Assembly (NCBI GenBank): GCA_900466005.1
Contig: UEGQ01000002.1
Span: 62,001-126,000, forward strand
DNA from: Hyphomicrobiales bacterium
GTDB taxonomy: Bacteria > Pseudomonadota > Alphaproteobacteria > Rhizobiales > Rhizobiaceae
Length of the DNA stretch: 64,000 bases
Direction of reading: 5' to 3'
How positions within the stretch are numbered: position 1 is the first letter of the stretch; each line of letters begins with the position of its first letter. Positions 56,619 to 64,000 of this stretch are shown here, in pieces. The position numbers and the translations under genes were made by a program. The notes beneath the pieces are model-generated. The model did no database searches, was not told the DNA's origin, and worked only from the letters and a program-made list of their open reading frames with translations.

Positions 56619-57497
56619 CTACCCCTTGATGCCGGTCGACGCGATGCTCGCAATGAAGAAGCGCTGCAGCATAAGATAGAAGATGAGGACCGGAAGGCTG
56701 ATCAGGGTCAGATACGCCATCACTTCGCCCCAGGGCGTTTGCAGCTGGAAAAAATACTGCAGCCCGACCATCACGGGTCGGTACGTTTCCGACTGCGTCA
56801 CCAGAAGCGGCCAGAGATATTGCTGACTATACATCACCAAGAACTTGAGGATTGCCGCGGTCGCGATGACCGGACCGGAGAGTGGCATCACCACTCTCGC
56901 ATAGATCTGCAGCCAGTTTGCCCCGTCGATCCGCGCCGCCTCGATCAGGTCCTCCGGCAGATCCTTGAAATACTGGACGAAGAGAAAGATCGTGAGACCA
57001 TCGGCGATCCAGGGAATGATCTGGACACGCCACGAATTCAGCCAACCCCACTGCAGGCCGTCCGCCCCGATCCAGGGCAAGTTGTTCACCTCAAGCAGGA
57101 GCGGCACAGCGATAGTCTCGAAGGGGATTATCAGCGTCGCCAGGATCACCGAGAAGACCACATCGCGGCCGCGCCAGTTCAGGAAGACGAAGGCAAACCC
57201 TGCGAGAGAACCGAGGACGAGCGCCAGAAACACGGTCGTGGCGGTGACGATCACCGAATTGAGGACAAACCTCGCGATCGGAGCGCGCGCGAAAGCGGCC
57301 GTGTAATTGTCGAAAGAGATGTCGCCGACAGGCAGGAAGGCTCTGAGCGAAGTCGCATCACGCAACAGCTGGCCATCGGGCTTCAGCGAGGAAAAGACCA
57401 TGAAGAGCAACGGCAGCACGAAGACGGCCGCAATCGCAATCAGCAGCAGGTAATCGAGCACGACCAGGAGCCTATTCCCTCTTTTGCCTGCGGTCAT
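56619..57497 (-). CDS. ABC sugar transporter permease (MalG/UgpE-type)
   Basis: 292-residue inner-membrane permease with six membrane segments and the EAA loop LIEAARIDGANWLQIYARVVMP. It overlaps the first permease by ATGA. No ATPase gene is present in the operon. Confidence 0.9.
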   Translation of the reverse strand: MTAGKRGNRLLVVLDYLLLIAIAAVFVLPLLFMVFSSLKPDGQLLRDATSLRAFLPVGDISFDNYTAAFARAPIARFVLNSVIVTATTVFLALVLGSLAGFAFVFLNWRGRDVVFSVILATLIIPFETIAVPLLLEVNNLPWIGADGLQWGWLNSWRVQIIPWIADGLTIFLFVQYFKDLPEDLIEAARIDGANWLQIYARVVMPLSGPVIATAAILKFLVMYSQQYLWPLLVTQSETYRPVMVGLQYFFQLQTPWGEVMAYLTLISLPVLIFYLMLQRFFIASIASTGIKG

Positions 57498-58597
57498 GGC
57501 GAGCGCTCCCGTGTCAGATACCGCTGTACGAGCGTGATGCCGAGGACGATGAGGAAGAGGATGACGGAAATCGCCGACCCCGCTGCGATGTCCTGCCGGC
57601 GATATCCTCGCTCCACCGCCTGAAAGACCAGCGTCTGCGTGGAGTCCAGCGGGCCGCCCCGCGTCATCACGTCAATTTGCGCAAAGAGAGCAAAGCCCTG
57701 CATGGTGATCACGACGAAGACCAGCACAGCTGTATTGCGCAGCATCGGCCAGGTGATCATGGCAAACTTCTGCCAGGAATTGGCGCCCTCTATGTCCGCC
57801 GCCTCGTAAAGCGTCGGGGGAATGGTCTGCAGCCCGGAAAGCCAGATCACCATGTGAAATCCGACACCCTGCCAGACGGACATGACGAGGATCGCCCACA
57901 GCGCGGTGTCGGTGCGCCCAAGCCAATCGATCGGGCGGTAGAGACCGAAACTCAAAGAGCCGAGGAGACTGTTCAGCAATCCGTGGTCCGGTGCATAGAT
58001 GAAGCGCCAGAGCAAGGCCACCACGACCACGGAGAGAACCACGGGCATGAAATAGATCGCCCGGAAAATGCTGATGCCCGGCCGCCTCTGATTGACGAGA
58101 AGTGCAAGGGCCAAAGCCAGCGAAGCCTGAACCGGTGTCACCACCAATACGAAGAGAAAGGTGTTCGCGAGCGCCTTCAGAAAGACGGGGTCGCGGGCCA
58201 GCACGACGTAACGCGCCTCCCCCCATTCGAAGCCCAGGACGTCGCGCATCCCACGGTATTGCGGGTAGTCCGGGTTGTTGCGCGTTAAACTGCGCACGCT
58301 CGGAAACTGAAGCGCACCATCAGGGCCCCGGCGGACGTCCCCATCCGCCGTTCGCTCGGGCTCGAGGCGGAGAATCCCGACACCGAGCAGCCGCGAGAAA
58401 TTGGCCAACCCCACGAGTTCGGTCGGGTTGGGAGACGTCAGTCGCTGATTGGTGAAGGAAAGCCCGACACCGAGCAGAAACGGCGCAACCAGGAAGAAAC
58501 TGATCAGAACGAGCGCAGGACCGGCCATCAGCCAGCCAGCCAGGTTCTGTCGGGTCAGCTTACCCGATCTCGGCTGTTGCCTCATCGCCGGGTCCAC
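57494..58597 (-). CDS. ABC sugar transporter permease (MalF/UgpA-type)
   Basis: 367-residue permease, about 70 longer than usual. The extra length is a periplasmic insertion of about 80 residues after the first membrane segment (RTADGDVRRGPDGALQFPSV ...). The EAA loop is YEAADIEGANSWQKFAMITWP. It is 3 bases after the binding-protein gene. ATG at residue 5 is an alternative start. Confidence 0.9.
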   Translation of the reverse strand: MDPAMRQQPRSGKLTRQNLAGWLMAGPALVLISFFLVAPFLLGVGLSFTNQRLTSPNPTELVGLANFSRLLGVGILRLEPERTADGDVRRGPDGALQFPSVRSLTRNNPDYPQYRGMRDVLGFEWGEARYVVLARDPVFLKALANTFLFVLVVTPVQASLALALALLVNQRRPGISIFRAIYFMPVVLSVVVVALLWRFIYAPDHGLLNSLLGSLSFGLYRPIDWLGRTDTALWAILVMSVWQGVGFHMVIWLSGLQTIPPTLYEAADIEGANSWQKFAMITWPMLRNTAVLVFVVITMQGFALFAQIDVMTRGGPLDSTQTLVFQAVERGYRRQDIAAGSAISVILFLIVLGITLVQRYLTRERSP

Positions 58598-58600
58598 ACC

Positions 58601-59869
58601 CTATTTCGGCTTGTATCCGCCGTTGCGCTCAATGTTCGCATTGATGTCGTCGGTCGCATTGTCGAGCGTCGCCGCGACATCGGCACCGTTCGCAATGTCG
58701 GCAAGCACCTTCTGGAAGACCGGTGAGATGAAGGCGTAGGCGGGCGTCACGGGCCTGAGCGTCGCCTGCTTTTCCGACAAGGAGAAGAAGACCGAGAGCG
58801 ATCCGCCCTGCTTGTAGTTCTTCGTCATTTCGGCCGCTGACGAGGTGGCGGGGACGAGGCCGATCGCGTCGGAGAACTGTGCGAGGTACTTGTCCTGTAT
58901 GGCAAACTCGATGAAGGCCGATGCGCCCTCCGGGTGCTCGCTCGTCGCCGACACGCCGAATTGCCAGGACGCGGCCCCGATCTTCGGGCCATTGCCGAAA
59001 TCGGGCGCCGGCAGGAAGAGGAGGTCGTCTCCGTACTTTTCGAGGGCCTTGACCGCAACCCAGTTACCCATCCACTGGAGCGCGTACCGCCCGTCGAGAA
59101 AGCCGGTCTCGTGATCGGCAGGGGACTGCGACGTCCCGGGCGCAAGCTGCTTTTCAAACAGGGATTGCCACCATTCGCCGAAGCGGATGGCCGCGTCTCC
59201 GTTCAGAACGCCCTCGGCGGTCTCATAGGTCTTGGCGTCGATCAGGCCACCGCCGAAACTCTCCAGGAAAGGCGTGAAGGCATAGCTGTACCATTCCGTC
59301 TTGTCCGCCATGCCGAGGTCGATCGCATATTCGAAGTCGCCCGTTGCTTTCAGCTTTTCGAGGATCGCGGTGAACTCCTCGCCTGTCCAGGGTTTCTCCA
59401 GCGTCGGTACACGGATGTCGTTCTTCTCCAGGACAGATTTGCGCGCGAAGACTGCAAGCGCCGCATCCCACAGTCCGACCGAATAGAGTTTGCCATTCCA
59501 CTTTCCGATCGCACCGGGCAGGAAGGTCTTCAGCTTCTCTTCCGACATCTGCAACGGCTGCAGATAGCCGGCCCAGGCCCAGTTCGGCATGTTCGGGCCG
59601 TCGACGTCGAGGATGTCGGGAAGCTTGTTCGAAAGCGCGGCGGCGGTCACTGATTCATTGTAGGCTGCCTGCGGAAACTCCTGAAGGCTGACCCGCCACT
59701 CCTTCTGTGAGGCGTTGAAGTCCTCGATGATGCCCGTCAGGATTCTCCGCTCCTCGGCGTTGCCCGCGCCATGGTACCAAAGCGAGAGTTCGGTCTGTGC
59801 CTGGACGGAGCCAGCGAGCAGCGCGACGACGACGGCCCCGAGCGCAGATACAAATGCGGTCTTGTTCAT
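58601..59869 (-). CDS. ABC sugar-binding protein (family 1 extracellular solute-binding)
   Basis: 422-residue binding protein. Signal peptide MNKTAFVSALGAVVVALLAGSVQA; mature LSLWYHGAGNAEERRILTGIIEDFN is typical of MalE/UgpB-like proteins, and FEYAIDLGMADKTEWYSYAFTPFLESFGG follows. First gene of a three-gene operon divergent from the AraC regulator at 60096. Confidence 0.92.
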   Translation of the reverse strand: MNKTAFVSALGAVVVALLAGSVQAQTELSLWYHGAGNAEERRILTGIIEDFNASQKEWRVSLQEFPQAAYNESVTAAALSNKLPDILDVDGPNMPNWAWAGYLQPLQMSEEKLKTFLPGAIGKWNGKLYSVGLWDAALAVFARKSVLEKNDIRVPTLEKPWTGEEFTAILEKLKATGDFEYAIDLGMADKTEWYSYAFTPFLESFGGGLIDAKTYETAEGVLNGDAAIRFGEWWQSLFEKQLAPGTSQSPADHETGFLDGRYALQWMGNWVAVKALEKYGDDLLFLPAPDFGNGPKIGAASWQFGVSATSEHPEGASAFIEFAIQDKYLAQFSDAIGLVPATSSAAEMTKNYKQGGSLSVFFSLSEKQATLRPVTPAYAFISPVFQKVLADIANGADVAATLDNATDDINANIERNGGYKPK

Positions 59870-60095
59870 GTTTGATCCTCCTCCGGTTCAGAGAACCGGA
59901 TTGAGCGGATTTTGTTCCCTCGCCGCGTGCGTGCATGAAAGCCATTGCGGCGAGGGGCAAGTGCCTTCGGGTATACGGCCCCTATCAAGAGGAAGCATGT
60001 TGGTCACAGGCAAGATCAGCTCCCCCGCAAAATTCTGTTAGCTCTCGCTTGTATAAGTAATAGCCTGATTGGCGAAACTGCCCTTCACTACAACT

Positions 60096-61169
60096 ATGAG
60101 GGGCAGGGACAAGGAGACAGCCGACGAATTGACGCCTCCCGACGGCGGGAATGGCGCTGTGAGGAGTTTTGTCTTCACAACCGCCGACGCCGCCGATCCC
60201 CTTGGCGCATGGCGAACGGTCCTCGATCTGCTCTTCGAATGTGTTCCGCTGCGGCGGCCGGCAGCGATTTCCTTCGATGCCAGCCTCGTCGTGCACCACT
60301 TCGGGACATTCCTGCTGTGCAGGAGCAATGCCAGCGGCGGACGCTATCACCGCAGCCCGTACAAGCTCGCCGGCGACGACCTCGACCATATCGTCGTCTC
60401 CTGCCTGCTGAGCGGAGGAATCGCCCTCGGCCACCCGGCAGCCAAACGACTTCGCCCGGGCGACGTTTCGATCGTCGATCTCTCCGCACCGCTCGCCTTT
60501 GCGGTGACGGACGCGGACGTGCTGCATCTCGTCCTGCCGAAATGGGCGCTCCCCGCTTCGATCGCGGCCGAACAGCCCGCCTCACCTCGCATCCTGCTCG
60601 GCGGAAGCGCCATGGGCATATTCGTGCGCGGTATGCTGGAAGCGCTGGCAGCTGCCGCCCGTCACTTCGCCGGCGGGGAGGTGGTGGCGCTTTCCGGAGC
60701 AGTCCCGGAGTTGCTGGCATCATGTCTCGGCGCGATGGCGCCGGTATCTCCTGCCGGCGGCAGAGCAAGCCTCGGACAGCGATTGCGACGCCATATCGAG
60801 GAGAACCTTCCACGCGACGATCTGACCCCGGCATCCATCGCGCGCGAACTCGGCGTCTCCCGTACCCAGCTTTACAGACACTTCGACAAAGTTGGCGGAG
60901 TGAATACCTACATTCGCCGCAGGCGTCTCCGCCGCGGCCTTGCCGCCCTTTGCGATCCTCGCCACGCCGATCGCCGGATCGGTGAAATCGCCTACGACGC
61001 CGGCTTCGCCGACGAGGCTCATTTCAGCCGGCTCTTTCGACAGAGATTCGGAATGTCTCCGCGGGAGGCGCGTGCCTCCGCACGCACCGGCCGTCATCCC
61101 GGTGTCTCACCGGCGTCCCCCGCCGATCCTTCCCTCTCCGATTGGCTGCTTGCGCTTATCAGCGGTTGA
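60096..61169 (+). CDS. AraC-family transcriptional regulator
   Basis: 357-residue regulator. The C-terminal region has two helix-turn-helix motifs: TPASIARELGVSRTQLYRHFDKVGG and IGEIAYDAGFADEAHFSRLFRQRFGMSPREAR. The N-terminal 230 residues form a ligand domain of the AraC_binding_2 kind. The first in-frame ATG is used; a TTG nine codons earlier is possible. The 226-base gap to the left is shared with the divergent sugar-binding gene, so it probably controls that transporter. Confidence 0.88.
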   Translation: MRGRDKETADELTPPDGGNGAVRSFVFTTADAADPLGAWRTVLDLLFECVPLRRPAAISFDASLVVHHFGTFLLCRSNASGGRYHRSPYKLAGDDLDHIVVSCLLSGGIALGHPAAKRLRPGDVSIVDLSAPLAFAVTDADVLHLVLPKWALPASIAAEQPASPRILLGGSAMGIFVRGMLEALAAAARHFAGGEVVALSGAVPELLASCLGAMAPVSPAGGRASLGQRLRRHIEENLPRDDLTPASIARELGVSRTQLYRHFDKVGGVNTYIRRRRLRRGLAALCDPRHADRRIGEIAYDAGFADEAHFSRLFRQRFGMSPREARASARTGRHPGVSPASPADPSLSDWLLALISG

Positions 61170-61315
61170 GATTCGGGACGCATGTCCAAGTTTCCGGGAC
61201 GCCCGTCCAAGGACAACCGGAGGGAATGGTCATAGGCTATCTACACATAAGACGAGAAACCCGAAGGAAGTTGCAGTCAGCCCATCAGCCCCCGTTCGCC
61301 GAAAGGAGACCGAAG

Positions 61316-62002
61316 ATGTCGACACAGGTGGCCAGTTCCGACTCCAGCATTGCCGCTAACGACCCACCCGCGACCGGGGCCATTTCCTTCCAGTTGACCG
61401 CGACGAACGCATCGAGCGTTCCCGGCTCCGTCTATTTCAACGTCTTTCCGCCGGCGCTCAAGAATCTCCCGGCGAGCGCGCAGACCATCACCGCGCTCGT
61501 GTCCCCCGCGACGACCAATACATCCCCGCCGGTGAACCTCAACTGGAACGGCGGAGCCGCTGCCTTGAGCATGCTCGTGATCGCTGCGGGTGCGGATCCG
61601 GCACGTGCGGAGAAGACACCGGTCGCGCTCGGCGACAATGTCGCCGTCGCCTGGGCAAGCGGGGCGTTCACGATCACGCCCTCGCCCGGCGGACCCGCAG
61701 GCGTCCTCACCGTGACCTTCGCCCCGGGCATTCCCGTGGGCGGTTCGGTGGGTCTTGTCGTGGGCCCCGCCCCGATCCTCGTGCCGATCCCCGTCAGCCT
61801 CTCGCCTTTGACGCTCGAACCAGATCTCTCGCCCACCGTCACAGTGATGTTCGGCACCGCTTTCCAATTGCCGGCACCCGCCATCTCGGACGAGAGCCAG
61901 GCACAGACCGTCACGTTCAAGACGGATGCAACGAGCACGAGCCCGACGGCAACCGCGGCCATCACGGTCGGTCTCGACAACCAGATCGTCGAGACCGGTT
62001 GA
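61316..62002 (+). CDS. Divergent RhiA-like protein
   Basis: 228-residue protein, no signal peptide. It shares the outline of the RhiA protein encoded next: ISFQLTATNASSVPGSVYFNVFPP near the N-terminus (compare YSLTCVNNSQLSGSFAVF), a VTVMFGTAFQLP stretch before the middle of the C-terminal half, and a C-terminal ATAAITVGLDNQIVET (compare RSATLGIDNLITV). Pro-, Ala- and Val-rich. The start follows AAGGAG. Function unknown; paralogy is inferred from these motifs. Confidence 0.6.
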   Translation: MSTQVASSDSSIAANDPPATGAISFQLTATNASSVPGSVYFNVFPPALKNLPASAQTITALVSPATTNTSPPVNLNWNGGAAALSMLVIAAGADPARAEKTPVALGDNVAVAWASGAFTITPSPGGPAGVLTVTFAPGIPVGGSVGLVVGPAPILVPIPVSLSPLTLEPDLSPTVTVMFGTAFQLPAPAISDESQAQTVTFKTDATSTSPTATAAITVGLDNQIVETG

Positions 62003-62093
62003 CAGCGAACCAGCTTGCCCGGCGCCCGCCTCCTGTCGGGCAGATCCTCGCCACTCCCGATTCTCCGCCTGATCCGTGGGCGGCGAGGCAACG

Positions 62094-62128
62094 GCCGGTA
62101 TCGTTTCAGCCCCCGAGGCGATACCGGC
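62094..62128 (+). terminator. Hairpin between the two RhiA-like genes
   Basis: GCCGGTATCG and CGATACCGGC form a perfect 10-bp stem with a 15-base loop, 92 bases after the first gene and 43 before rhiA. No U-run follows, so it may be a terminator, a processing site or a protective 5' structure of rhiA mRNA. Confidence 0.5.
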
Positions 62129-62170
62129 TCCTTCAAACCGGGGGATGTTCCTCGAAGAAAGGCAAAGCCA

Positions 62171-62779
62171 ATGACCACCTACTCTCTGACGTGCGTCAAC
62201 AACTCCCAGCTTTCCGGAAGCTTCGCCGTATTCCAGAAGGCACCGCCGATGACCATTCCGGGCAATGTGTTCTCGCTCGCCTGGTTTGCCCGCCCGACCG
62301 CTCCGAAAAGCAAGGTGACCTTCACCTGGAATCTCGAGTACAGCTTCGTCTGGTCCGAAACCGGGTTGCTCCAGCCGGGGATCAACTTCTCGGCGTCGCA
62401 GACCATGCCGGCAGATCCGAACGGCCAGAACCTGATCCAGCTGACCCAGGACACCTACGGTGCGACGACCTTTGCGAACCCGACCGCCAGTGGAGCCATC
62501 GGCTCCCTGACCATTCAGCAGCTCCCGAATGTCGCGCCGAACCGGACCTCCGTCGGCGTCGGCATGTCCGGTTCGGGCACATTCGCCGTCCAGGCGGCAC
62601 CGAACATGACGGCCGTGTTCACGCCTCACCCGAACTACTGGGTCATCTTCGGCAATTTCGTGACCGGGGATGTCATCGACATCGAGGATGTCACCAATGC
62701 CGTCGAAGTCACTTATGGCGGCGCCCTGACGACGCGCAGTGCCACGCTCGGCATCGACAACTTGATCACCGTCTCCTGA
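62171..62779 (+). CDS. rhiA: Rhizosphere-induced protein RhiA family
   Basis: 202-residue protein that resembles RhiA of Rhizobium leguminosarum. Family-like stretches are YSLTCVNNSQLSGSFAVFQK, NVFSLAWFARP, FTWNLEYSFVWSETGLLQPG, and VGVGMSGSGTFAVQAAPNMT, then PHPNYWVIFGNFVTGDVIDIE. RhiA is abundant in free-living cells near roots and under quorum control in R. leguminosarum; its role is not settled. No LuxR-type gene is seen in the window. Confidence 0.8.
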   Translation: MTTYSLTCVNNSQLSGSFAVFQKAPPMTIPGNVFSLAWFARPTAPKSKVTFTWNLEYSFVWSETGLLQPGINFSASQTMPADPNGQNLIQLTQDTYGATTFANPTASGAIGSLTIQQLPNVAPNRTSVGVGMSGSGTFAVQAAPNMTAVFTPHPNYWVIFGNFVTGDVIDIEDVTNAVEVTYGGALTTRSATLGIDNLITVS

Positions 62780-63090
62780 CGTCCTGGGGCGGCGCTCCTC
62801 CCCGCCGTCGGTCAAACTAGACGCCAGGAGAGGCGATGCCGGGGGCACTCCTCGGCATCGCCGGCAACGAGGCCGCGCAGCGGCCAGTAGTCCGGTAACG
62901 GACGTGTCCGACATGAGCGGGCCGTCCTGACCCGGAAGCGGGACGATCTGAAGACGTCCCACAACACCCACAGACACGGCCCCTCGTCGAGGGCTGCCAG
63001 ATCGAAAGCCGACGAGAGGTCTCGCCGGTCAGCGCTCCTCGCATGGTGCGGGGAGCGCCCATCCTCCCTGTTGCAAAAAGGAATGCAGTC
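62780..63090 (+). promoter_or_regulatory. Gap after rhiA with hairpin at 63032-63058
   Basis: This 311-base stretch holds no gene I can support. A stem of 12 pairs (one G-U) with a TGG loop, from GCGCTCCTCGCA to TGCGGGGAGCGC, lies 32 bases before the next start codon. It is probably a processing site or translation-control hairpin; no promoter could be named. Confidence 0.45.
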
Positions 63091-63636
63091 ATGAGAACCA
63101 GCAGACTTCGTTTCCGCCACCGTCTCGCCATCGCTCTTGCCGCGCTTGCAGCACTCGGGCTCGCCAGTCCCGCGATGGCCTACTCCGTCTACCGCGCCGT
63201 CGACGCAAATGCCGTGACCGGCGCGGTCACCTGGAATGCCGCAAACTTCGGCGTGGGCGGCAACCCTTCGACCCTCTCGTTCTTCTACTTCGCGAACGAC
63301 GCTGCGGCGCAGGCGGCATTCCCGACCAGACAGTGCTTCGTGAAGGTCGATCTCCCGAACACGAACGCTCCGGTACAGGGCGATCACGATGACGTCGGAA
63401 ACGCGGGGATCCCCGTCGGAGCAAATCCGGCCGACCAGCCTCAGCCGTTTCCGTGGCAGATTGTCTTTGACAACGTCCCGCCCGGTCACTGGAGCATTCC
63501 GAAGGCCCAGATGACCGCTGCACCCGCCAACAATGCGGCCAGCCGGGTTGCTGCCGCCGGGTTTCGCTCGCTTGCGAATGCCGTTGGATCGGGCGTGACG
63601 ATCGTCAACGGAACGCTTGGCAATTGCGGTCCGTGA
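63091..63636 (+). CDS. Small secreted protein downstream of rhiA
   Basis: 181-residue protein with a clear signal peptide: MRTSRLRFRHRLAIALAALA then ending in SPAMA, cleavage before YSVYRAVDANA. The mature part is Ala/Pro/Asn-rich with one cysteine pair (RQCFVKV and a C-terminal NCGP). It resembles nothing I can name with confidence. Position third after two RhiA-like genes recalls the R. leguminosarum rhiABC order, so a RhiC-like protein is possible. Confidence 0.6.
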   Translation: MRTSRLRFRHRLAIALAALAALGLASPAMAYSVYRAVDANAVTGAVTWNAANFGVGGNPSTLSFFYFANDAAAQAAFPTRQCFVKVDLPNTNAPVQGDHDDVGNAGIPVGANPADQPQPFPWQIVFDNVPPGHWSIPKAQMTAAPANNAASRVAAAGFRSLANAVGSGVTIVNGTLGNCGP

Positions 63637-63735
63637 GCTCGTACCGGTAAGATTGCGCTGAACATAACGCAGCGATCAATGCCCCCGCCGTCGGACCTCC
63701 GGCCCGGCGGCCCTTGCCAGAGGAGCGTGCAAGAC

Positions 63736-64000
63736 ATGGCCGTACTGCATCACGCCTTTCGTTGCCCCGTCACGTCGGCCTTCGAAGAGACGGTCCGCCA
63801 GGTATTGTCGGCATGGGATGCCGGCGACCGCGAAAAACTCTCCGCAATGGCGCTGCGTCGCCTGCCCCGGATCGCGGAACGCGAGGATATCCAGGCGGCG
63901 TTTCGCCTCGATCCGGACGGCGCGGTGCCATCCTGGCTGCAGCCGGAATTCGTGAGCCCCGGGCTCGCTGCCTTGGTCTTGCTTGCCGACGGTTTCGTTC
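63736..64000 (+). CDS. Hypothetical protein, cut by right edge
   Basis: An ATG after AGGAG opens a frame that stays open to the last base: 88 codons beginning MAVLHHAFRCPVTSAFEETV. No domain recognised. It follows the secreted protein on the same strand and may belong to the same locus. It is too short in the window to judge. Confidence 0.5.
   Translation, partial: MAVLHHAFRCPVTSAFEETVRQVLSAWDAGDREKLSAMALRRLPRIAEREDIQAAFRLDPDGAVPSWLQPEFVSPGLAALVLLADGFV

Noticed and set aside
62812..63489. 225-codon minus-strand frame over the rhiA downstream gap
   Set aside because: It antisenses the signal-peptide gene, has no domain and no ribosome site.

Overview
The window is about 63% GC and looks like chromosome or megaplasmid DNA of a rhizobial alphaproteobacterium (Hyphomicrobiales, probably Rhizobiaceae). 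The reasons are rhizobial-type NifHDKEN and NifA, fixABCX, an iscN-nifU-nifS arrangement, a RhiA-family protein, and several transporters of rhizobial type. No nod genes are visible. A homocitrate synthase gene (nifV), often missing from obligate symbionts, suggests that it can fix nitrogen as a free-living cell.

Positions 1-21.9 kb hold a nitrogen-fixation island. nifH-nifD-nifK-nifE-nifN run leftwards and off the left edge. Divergent from them are iscN-nifU-nifS-nifV-cysE-nifW, then fixABCX, then nifA. Convergent with nifA is a block transcribed leftwards from nifB: nifB, a 2[4Fe-4S] ferredoxin, an LRV-type Fe-S repeat protein, nifZ, nifT and a SIR2-like protein. Four NifA upstream activator sites and four sigma-54 (-24/-12) promoter candidates tie these operons into one regulon. 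The NifA protein carries the oxygen-responsive cysteine motif. The products supply structural nitrogenase, cofactor assembly (NifB, E, N, V), Fe-S supply (IscN, NifU, NifS, CysE), electron delivery (FixABCX, ferredoxin) and maturation or protection (NifW, NifZ, NifT).

Positions 21.9-29.3 kb hold a very large secreted DUF11-repeat protein behind what looks like an FNR/FixK-type promoter, a BON-domain gene pair, and a spore-coat-U remnant. Positions 29.3-39.5 kb hold an FAD oxidoreductase, NrtS, an ECF sigma/anti-sigma pair, a TVP38-disulfide-oxidoreductase fusion, a CDP-alcohol phosphatidyltransferase, a YnjBCD-type ABC transporter and an AhpD-like protein. Together these resemble the uncharacterised E. 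coli ydjXYZ-ynjABCDEF region.

Positions 39.6-61.2 kb are accessory transport and catabolism: an AraC regulator, a PhzF pseudogene, a LacI-controlled ribose-type ABC sugar operon with SIS isomerase, epimerase and kinase, a TAXI-TRAP transporter operon with its own two-component system and a sigma-54 promoter candidate, and a MalEFG-type ABC transporter lacking an ATPase, next to a divergent AraC regulator. Positions 61.3-64 kb hold a rhizosphere-protein (RhiA) locus with a second, divergent RhiA-like gene, a small secreted protein and a gene cut by the right edge. No tRNA, rRNA, insertion sequence or CRISPR array was seen.
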